IMG/VR virus record: IMGVR_UViG_3300021961_000616
Location: 1-24,319 of that record
Length of the DNA stretch: 24,319 nt
Strand: one strand, 5' to 3'
Origin: a virus
In this document: piece after piece, positions 19,067 through 24,319 of the stretch
Position numbering within the stretch: position 1 is the first letter of the stretch
Layout: every line of letters starts with the position of its first letter
The notes under the pieces: generated by a model
The model's input: only the letters and a program-made list of their open reading frames with translations
Databases searched by the model: none
Told to the model about the DNA's origin: nothing
Made by a program: the position numbers and the translations under genes

Positions 19067-21628
19067 ATGATCGAAGACGAAGAAATGCTCGAAGGCGAGA
19101 TGGTTGAGTTCGAAGGTGAGGACGTGAGCGACGTCGAGGACACCGAGGACGGTGGCGCTATCGTCACGCTCGAAGAGAACGGACCGGCCGCAGGCGAGAG
19201 CGAGTTCTACGACAACCTCGCAGAAACTATGCCCGAACCGGACCTAAAAGCTCTGGCGTCGAAGTTCCTCGAACTGATCAGCAAGGACAAAGAGGCGCGC
19301 AAGAAGCGCGACGAGCAGTACGAAGAGGGCATCCGCCGTACAGGTCTGGGCGACGACGCCCCCGGCGGCGCGCAGTTCAACGGCGCGTCGAAGGTCGTGC
19401 ACCCGATGATGACCGAGGCGTGCATCGACTTCGCGTCGCGCGCCATCAAGGAGCTTCTGCCCCCGCAAGGTCCAGCCAAGGATCTGATCGAGGGCGAAGT
19501 CACGATGAAGAAGATCCAGAAGGCGAAGCGCAAGACGTCGCTCATGAACTGGCAGCTCACGGTGCAGAGCCAAGAGTTCCGCTCGGAGCTTGAGCAACTG
19601 CTGACGCAGGTGCCACTGGGCGGCGCGCAGTACCTCAAGATGTCGTGGGACGAGGCGCGCAACCGCCCCGGCTTCCTCGCCGTCATGATCGACGACATGT
19701 ACCTGCCCTTCGCGGCGACCAACTTCTACACCGCGCAGCGCAAGACGCACGTGCAGTACCTGACGCAGCTCGACTACGAGCAGCGCGTCGAGAGCGGCAT
19801 GTACCGCGACGTCGACCTGACGCCTCCGGGCCTTGAGCCTGACCGCTCGGCCGCCGACATCGCCAACGACAAGATCGAGGGCCGCACCGACACCAGCTAC
19901 AACGAGGACGGACTGCGCACCGTGTTTGAGTGCCACGTCATCGCCGACGTTGAGGGCGACGGCAACGCGCCGTACATCATCACCATCGACAAGCCGTCGA
20001 GCAAGGTGCTCGCGATCTACCGCAACTGGGACGAAGAGGACGACAGCCGCGAGCCGCTTGACTGGTTCGTTGAGTTCCCGTTCATCCCATGGCGCGGCGC
20101 GTACCCAATCGGCCTGCCGCACATGATCGGCGGCCTATCCGCTGCCGCGACCGGCGCGCTGCGCGCACTGATGGACAGCGCGCACATCCAGAACGTGCCG
20201 ACGATGCTCAAGCTGAAGGGCGGCACACGCGGCGGCCAGTCGCTGAACATCCAGCCGACGCAGGTCGAAGAGATCGAGGGCGGCCTCAACGTGGACGACG
20301 TCCGCAAGCTGGCCATGCCGATCCCGTTCAACCCACCATCGCCGACCCTGTTCCAGTTGCTCGGCTTCGTGGTCGACGCAGGCAAGGGCGTGGTCCGCAC
20401 GTCGATGGACAATCTGGCCGACCAGAACCCGAACGCACCAGTCGGCACGACGCTCGCCCTGATCCAAGAGGGCATGACCGTGTTCTCGTCAATCCACGCG
20501 CGTCTGCACAGCGCAATGGCCCGCACGCTGCGCATCCTGCACCGCCTCAACGCGATGTATCTGGACGACGCGGACGTGAAGCACGAGGTCGGCGAAGTGC
20601 TGGCCACCCGCGCAGACTTCGAAGGTCCGATGGACGTCGTGCCTGTGTCCGACCCGTCGATCTTCAGCGAGGCACAACGCTTTGCGCAGGTGCAGGCCGT
20701 GTCGCAACGCGCCGCTGCGCTGCCGCAACTGTACAACCAGCGTAAGGTCGAGGAGCGTCTGCTTGAGACGCTGCGCGTGCCGAACCCGAAGGAGCTGCTC
20801 AACCCGGCGCTGGAGCCGAAGCAGCAGAACGCGGTGAACGAGAACGTCGCGGCCACGATGGGCCGACCGATTGTCGCCTTCCCCGAGCAGGACCACATCG
20901 CCCACCTCAAGACGCACCTTGCGTACATGACGAACCCGGCGCTCGGCGCAAGCCAACTGATCGCGCCGTCGTACCTGCCGGTGATACTGGGCCACATCAA
21001 GGAACACCTTGCGCTGTGGTACGCGTCGACCGTGCTTGAGCTGGCCGAGGACACGTCCGGCATCGACATCTCCGAGGACATGAAGAACCTAAAGGACGAC
21101 GAGGCACGCCGTGCATTCGACCGCATGCTGGCCGAGGCATCGCAGACTGTGGTCTCCGACGCGGCCGAGGTGTTCGCATCGCTGCCGCCTGTCATTGCGC
21201 AGGCCATGCAGATGATGCAGCAGTTCGCGCCGCAGGTTCCACCAGACCCACGCGTTGCGCTCGAGGGCCAGAAGCTACAGGCGCAGGCACAGCGCGATCA
21301 GGCGCAGATGCAGCTCGACGGCCAGAAGATGCAGATGCAGATGCAGAAGGACCAGACGGCCATGCAGATCGAGGGCCAGAAGATGCAGGCCGACGCGATG
21401 CAGAGCCAAGCCGAGATGCAGCTTCAGGCGCAGAAGCTCCAGATCGAGCAGCAGCTTGAGCAGATGAAGCAGGACCGCGAGGACGCCCGCACATCGGCAG
21501 AGCTGAACGCCCGCATGACTATGAACCAGCAAGACAACCAGACGGCCATGCAGCTTGCGCAGGCCGAGATCATGTCTGGCGAACGCATCGCGGTGTCAAC
21601 AGGCACCGGGATAAACCCGAACCCGTAA
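19067..21628 (+). CDS. portal protein, large form with Gln/Met-rich C-terminal helix repeats
   Basis: Identified by position directly after the large terminase and by sequence: an acidic N terminus, then FLELISKDKEARKKRDEQYE, FNGASKVVHPMMTEACIDFA, IKELLPPQGPAKDLI and a long alpha/beta core as in podovirus-type portals. At 853 residues it is larger than many portals; the extra length is the acidic N-terminal about 60 residues and a C-terminal region from about 725 with four 18-residue Gln/Met repeats (732-803). A long C-terminal helical barrel exists in the P22 portal and may be matched here. Twelve copies would form the DNA entry vertex. AGGA precedes the ATG. Confidence 0.9.
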   Translation: MIEDEEMLEGEMVEFEGEDVSDVEDTEDGGAIVTLEENGPAAGESEFYDNLAETMPEPDLKALASKFLELISKDKEARKKRDEQYEEGIRRTGLGDDAPGGAQFNGASKVVHPMMTEACIDFASRAIKELLPPQGPAKDLIEGEVTMKKIQKAKRKTSLMNWQLTVQSQEFRSELEQLLTQVPLGGAQYLKMSWDEARNRPGFLAVMIDDMYLPFAATNFYTAQRKTHVQYLTQLDYEQRVESGMYRDVDLTPPGLEPDRSAADIANDKIEGRTDTSYNEDGLRTVFECHVIADVEGDGNAPYIITIDKPSSKVLAIYRNWDEEDDSREPLDWFVEFPFIPWRGAYPIGLPHMIGGLSAAATGALRALMDSAHIQNVPTMLKLKGGTRGGQSLNIQPTQVEEIEGGLNVDDVRKLAMPIPFNPPSPTLFQLLGFVVDAGKGVVRTSMDNLADQNPNAPVGTTLALIQEGMTVFSSIHARLHSAMARTLRILHRLNAMYLDDADVKHEVGEVLATRADFEGPMDVVPVSDPSIFSEAQRFAQVQAVSQRAAALPQLYNQRKVEERLLETLRVPNPKELLNPALEPKQQNAVNENVAATMGRPIVAFPEQDHIAHLKTHLAYMTNPALGASQLIAPSYLPVILGHIKEHLALWYASTVLELAEDTSGIDISEDMKNLKDDEARRAFDRMLAEASQTVVSDAAEVFASLPPVIAQAMQMMQQFAPQVPPDPRVALEGQKLQAQAQRDQAQMQLDGQKMQMQMQKDQTAMQIEGQKMQADAMQSQAEMQLQAQKLQIEQQLEQMKQDREDARTSAELNARMTMNQQDNQTAMQLAQAEIMSGERIAVSTGTGINPNP
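21260..21475 (+). repeat. four 54-base in-frame repeats in the portal gene
   Basis: The units start at 21260, 21314, 21368 and 21422. Translated, they read LEGQKLQAQAQRDQAQMQ, LDGQKMQMQMQKDQTAMQ, IEGQKMQADAMQSQAEMQ and LQAQKLQIEQQLEQMKQD. The 18-residue period equals five alpha-helix turns. The last copy is the most degenerate. Confidence 0.85.
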
Positions 21629-21638
21629 GGAAATCCAT

Positions 21639-21773
21639 ATGGCAGATAATGCAAAGACCGCGACACCGAAGGGCAAAAGCCCGAAGGCCAGCGACAAGTT
21701 CATTCCCATGCACAAGAAAATGGCAATGGGCGTCATGCCTTCTGTTGGTAAGTCACCCAAGACACCAGCATGA
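21639..21773 (+). CDS. small basic hypothetical protein, 44 aa
   Basis: A short frame beginning MADNAKTATPKGKSPKASDK and continuing FIPMHKKMAMGVMPSVGKSP. TAAGGAAA provides the ribosome binding site just after the portal stop, and the gene ends in an ATGA overlap with the next. Lys/Pro-rich and probably disordered. Tiny basic proteins in this position accompany portal genes in several phages; function unknown. Confidence 0.7.
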   Translation: MADNAKTATPKGKSPKASDKFIPMHKKMAMGVMPSVGKSPKTPA

Positions 21774-21958
21774 GGATAGAGACCCTCCTCCAACGTCTTG
21801 AGACAGAACAGTCAGCGATGGCTGTTGAGGCGCTGGAGAGGCCGTCCGGCAAGACCGAGTTCGATTATGGACGCGCCGTTGGCCTGTACGCTGGATTGCA
21901 GCGGGCCAAGGAAATCCTGATCGACGCGGTCGCGGAGGACAACAAACGTGAATTTTAG
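21770..21958 (+). CDS. small helical hypothetical protein, 62 aa
   Basis: ATG 21770 overlaps the stop of the 44-aa gene. Begins RIETLLQRLETEQSAMAVEA and continues with EFDYGRAVGLYAGLQRAKEI, a two-helix type found between portal and capsid genes of many phages, function not known. The TTTTAGGAGC at its end provides the ribosome binding site for the co-chaperonin. Confidence 0.75.
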   Translation: MRIETLLQRLETEQSAMAVEALERPSGKTEFDYGRAVGLYAGLQRAKEILIDAVAEDNKREF

Positions 21959-21966
21959 GAGCACAC

Positions 21967-22392
21967 ATGCAGATAAACGGAAATAGCGTCGAGTTTACTT
22001 ACGACGGCCTCGATGAAGCATTCCCACCCTGTGACGCAGGCGTGAAGCCGTTCGGCTCTCGCGTGCTGGTACAGATACGCACGCCAAAGACGAAGACGAA
22101 GGGTGGCATCATCCTGACGGGCGACGTCCGCGAGACGGAGCACTACAACACGCAGGTAGCCAAGGTCATCGACGTCGGCAGCCTCGCGTTCAAGAACCGC
22201 AACACAATGGAACATTGGCCCGAAGGGTCGTGGTGCGAAGTCGGCGACTTCGTCCGCGTGCCCCGCTACGGCGGTGACCGTTGGTCGGTAAAGACCGATG
22301 ATGGAGAAGAGGCCATCGTCGTAATCTTCAACGATCTTGATTTGGTGGGCAAGGTCACTGGTGACCCGCTTGCCGTCAAGGCATTCCTCTAG
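21967..22392 (+). CDS. GroES-like co-chaperonin (Cpn10 fold)
   Basis: The Cpn10 pattern is clear: KPFGSRVLVQ at 27-36 corresponds to the first strand of GroES. A lysine-rich loop ending in GGIIL (46-50) and TG matches the mobile loop that binds GroEL. EGSWCEVGDFVRVPRYGG (86-103) and EEAIVVIFNDLDLVG close the beta barrel. At 141 residues it is longer than host GroES (about 97) because of an N-terminal extension of about 26 residues and longer inner loops. Phage versions (T4 gp31 is the functional model) replace GroES to fold the capsid protein. It lies between the portal and scaffold genes, which fits. No GroEL gene is present, so it must work with host GroEL. Confidence 0.9.
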   Translation: MQINGNSVEFTYDGLDEAFPPCDAGVKPFGSRVLVQIRTPKTKTKGGIILTGDVRETEHYNTQVAKVIDVGSLAFKNRNTMEHWPEGSWCEVGDFVRVPRYGGDRWSVKTDDGEEAIVVIFNDLDLVGKVTGDPLAVKAFL

Positions 22393-22402
22393 GAGCATGA
22401 AT

Positions 22403-23335
22403 ATGGCTGACAACCAACTTACAGAAAATGACGGTGAAGACGAGTTCGAAATCATCGAAGGCGAGGCACCCGTTGAGGACGCCGCGACCGACGATGACGA
22501 CGATGATGACGATGATGGCGACGAGCGTCTTGGCGACAGCGAGGACGACAGCGACGAGGAAATCGCCAGCAAGAGCCGCAGCAACGTCAAGCGCCAGAAA
22601 CAGCGCGAGCGGCAGCGGCGCGCCAAGGAGCACGCAGATCGCGAGCTTGCCGAGCTGCGTGAGCAGAACGATGCGCTACTGCGCCGCGTCTCTGTGATCG
22701 AAGGCAACACGCTTGCCAGCAACGTAAACGCTCTCGACCAACGCATCGCGCAGGCTCAGGCCGACGTGAAGCAGGCCGAGGCGATCATCGCACGCGCAGT
22801 CGAGGCTGGTAACGGCGACGACGTGGCAACGGCGATGCGTCTGCGTGACGAGGCGCAGTACGAGGCGCAGCAACTGTGGCAGCATAAGCAGCAAGTGGAG
22901 CAGGTCCGCCAGCAGCACGCCAACCCCGGCCCTGACCCACGCGTAGTAAATTACGCGAAGGAATGGATGAACGCGAACCCGTGGTACGACCCCAGCGGCC
23001 GTGACGAGGACAGCGCCATCACGAAGGTCATCGACAACCAGCTCGCATCTGAGGGGTACAACCCCAAGGACGCCGACTACTGGCACGAACTGACCCGCCG
23101 CGTGGCCGCACGCATTGGTGACGACGAGGCGGAAACCCGCCAAAGTCCTAACAAACGCAGGGCACCACCGACCGGAACGACGCGTGAGCACGCGCCCGTT
23201 TCGACTAAGAAAGAAATCTACGTGACACCCGAACGAAAGCAAGCTATGATAGACGCAGGTATCTGGGATGACGTTCCACGTCGTAACCAGATGCTCAAGG
23301 CTTATCAGGCTTACGACAAAAGTTCGGCTCGCTGA
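22403..23335 (+). CDS. scaffold-like acidic protein, 310 aa
   Basis: ATG 22403 is chosen over ATG 22397 because AGGAG is 7 bases before it. The N terminus is extremely acidic, with a run of nine Asp near residue 30, then a basic stretch (SRSNVKRQKQRERQRRAKEH), a coiled coil (about 75-185) rich in Gln and Glu, and a C-terminal globular part (VNYAKEWMNANPWYDPSGRD, then KKEIYVTPERKQAMIDAGIW). Acid tail plus coiled coil just before the capsid genes is typical of head scaffolding proteins, which guide procapsid assembly and then leave. Confidence 0.85.
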   Translation: MADNQLTENDGEDEFEIIEGEAPVEDAATDDDDDDDDDGDERLGDSEDDSDEEIASKSRSNVKRQKQRERQRRAKEHADRELAELREQNDALLRRVSVIEGNTLASNVNALDQRIAQAQADVKQAEAIIARAVEAGNGDDVATAMRLRDEAQYEAQQLWQHKQQVEQVRQQHANPGPDPRVVNYAKEWMNANPWYDPSGRDEDSAITKVIDNQLASEGYNPKDADYWHELTRRVAARIGDDEAETRQSPNKRRAPPTGTTREHAPVSTKKEIYVTPERKQAMIDAGIWDDVPRRNQMLKAYQAYDKSSAR

Positions 23336-23353
23336 AAACTGGAGTGAGACAAC

Positions 23354-23893
23354 ATGACAAATAGTACTGATGAGCGTTTGAAGAAGGAACTCGGTGTAGG
23401 ACGGCAGTCACGCGAAATGGAGGACCGACAGGTCACCGAAAATCGCGAAGTGACTGATGACGACCGGCTCGAGATGTTCCGGGCGCAGTTATTTAATGAC
23501 GCACTACCTGATCTACCGAATATACCGGGATATCACATGTGCTGGCTCACGACGACGAACCCTCGTGACCCTATCCACCGCCGCATTCAGCTCGGTTACG
23601 AGCCGATCAAAGCGTCGGAGGTGCCGGGCATGGAGTTCGCCTCAGTCAAGACGGGCGAATGGGCCGGAATGATTGGGGTAAACGAGATGATCGCGTTTAA
23701 GCTGCCCGAAACCTTGTATCAAAGGTTTATGCAGGAAGCTCACCACGATGCTCCGTTACGTGAGGAGAACAAGCTGGCTGAAACCGCAGAGATTATGCGG
23801 CAACAGGCAGAAGGTTCGGGCAGCACGTTGTTTGAGGGTGACGGGATGATGGAGATGCGTGAGCATAACCCGCGCATTGGTCTTTTCGACTGA
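23354..23893 (+). CDS. conserved phage head-region protein, 179 aa
   Basis: Well supported frame with GGAGTGAG before the ATG. The first about 45 residues are charged and probably flexible, followed by a compact domain: LPDIPNIPGYH-like LPNIPGYHMCWLTTTNPRD, then RRIQLGYEPIKASEVPGM and GEWAGMIGVNEMIAFKLPE, with a helical end. This kind of protein often stands between the scaffold and capsid genes of podovirus-like phages; its role is not established. Possibly a minor head protein. Confidence 0.78.
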   Translation: MTNSTDERLKKELGVGRQSREMEDRQVTENREVTDDDRLEMFRAQLFNDALPDLPNIPGYHMCWLTTTNPRDPIHRRIQLGYEPIKASEVPGMEFASVKTGEWAGMIGVNEMIAFKLPETLYQRFMQEAHHDAPLREENKLAETAEIMRQQAEGSGSTLFEGDGMMEMREHNPRIGLFD

Positions 23894-23929
23894 TAGCGGG
23901 TCCACCCAACCAACAAGAGGTTTAAGGCT

Positions 23930-24319
23930 ATGTCTTCGGTATCACAACCGTTCGGCCTACGTCCTGTATACTCGCCAAGCGGTGTGGTTCGTCCTACCGC
24001 CTACTCGATCCTTACAGGCTACGCGTCGAACATTCTCCAGAACCAGCCAGTCAAGATTGTAACGTCTTCGACCGGCGAAGGCACCATCGCTGCGGCCGCC
24101 ATCGGCGACCGCTTCATCGGCACCTTCCAAGGCGTTGAGTTCACAGACACAGACGGTCGCCGTCGCGTGTCCAACAAGTGGACCGCATCGCTCGCAGCGA
24201 CTGACATCGTTGCATACGTCACGCTCGACCCGACCATCGTTTACGAAATCCAGAGCAACGCTGCTCTGAACGTAACCGACATCGGTAAGCAGTACGACTT
24301 CACCACCATCGGTACTGGT
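23930..24319 (+). CDS. probable head structural protein, 5' part (runs off window)
   Basis: ATG 23930 with AAGAGG 12 bases upstream; the frame is open to the window end (130 codons). The visible start SQPFGLRPVYSPSGVVRPTA and the segments IGTFQGVEFTDTDGRRRVS and WTASLAATDIVAYVTLDP are typical of small beta-rich phage coat or decoration proteins that open with FGLRP. It may be the coat or a head-decoration protein; the major capsid protein itself is not distinguishable in this partial sequence. The context after scaffold and head genes supports a virion role. Confidence 0.78.
   Translation, partial: MSSVSQPFGLRPVYSPSGVVRPTAYSILTGYASNILQNQPVKIVTSSTGEGTIAAAAIGDRFIGTFQGVEFTDTDGRRRVSNKWTASLAATDIVAYVTLDPTIVYEIQSNAALNVTDIGKQYDFTTIGTG

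Noticed and set aside
23826-23840. TTTGAGGGT match in the 179-aa head-region gene as another operator
   Set aside because: A single half-site within a coding sequence on the plus strand, with no palindrome or promoter context; likely chance.
1-24319. tRNA, rRNA, insertion sequence or integrase/attachment site
   Set aside because: Gaps are too short or lack cloverleaf features, and no transposase, recombinase or att-like duplication was seen.

Overview
The window is a piece of a tailed double-stranded DNA phage genome, or of a prophage or metagenomic phage contig. The host is probably an alphaproteobacterium, because the phage carries a GapR (DUF2312) homologue, a family typical of that class. 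There is no ribosomal RNA or tRNA, and no integrase, lysis gene or phage RNA polymerase is visible. Genes are packed tightly, and most neighbours overlap by 1 to 8 bases (ATGA, GTGA, TAATG). I recognise the main replication, packaging and head genes by family. Many small genes remain unassigned.

Layout. (1) Bases 1-1081, plus strand: the 3' end of a late-type gene, apparently split by a frameshift near 501-541. (2) Bases 1082-16356, minus strand: about 36 genes. They include a complete replication and recombination set: SNF2-type helicase, VRR-NUC nuclease, family A DNA polymerase with proofreading domain, GapR, a DUF2815 single-strand binding candidate, a DUF2800 Fe-S/RecB-like nuclease and a prim-pol/RepA-type helicase fusion. 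Around these lie many very small genes, including helix-turn-helix proteins and two tiny membrane proteins. (3) Bases 16357-16808: the only long non-coding stretch, a divergent control region full of TGCAAC repeats next to AT-rich DNA. (4) Bases 16809-24319, plus strand: the packaging and head block, with small terminase, an unknown protein, large terminase, portal, two small proteins, a GroES-like co-chaperonin, a scaffold-like acidic protein, a conserved unknown and the start of a probable head structural protein, cut by the window end.

Regulation is the most unusual aspect. The minus-strand block is divided into sub-operons by short gaps that share two signals. One is a leader of the form ATCAGCAAC..AGGAG just before the start codon. 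The other is a bipartite element, TTGCAA-N6-ATTGCA, about 45 to 60 bases upstream of the start codon. The same TGCAAC core is massed in the divergent control region as TGCAACRCG repeats, which suggests one DNA-binding factor acting on the central switch (and perhaps the origin) and on dispersed sites. A second candidate operator (TTTGAGGGTAT) is shared by two of the minus-strand promoters. A double hairpin covers the ribosome binding site of the helix-turn-helix gene in front of the DNA polymerase.

How the genes may work together (inference): the prim-pol helicase opens and primes DNA, the polymerase copies it, DUF2815 coats single strands, and the DUF2800, VRR-NUC and SNF2 proteins process ends and branches. 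GapR may bind overtwisted DNA ahead of forks. Later, divergent plus-strand transcription makes the terminase, portal, scaffold and head proteins, with the phage GroES-like protein helping capsid folding on the host GroEL.
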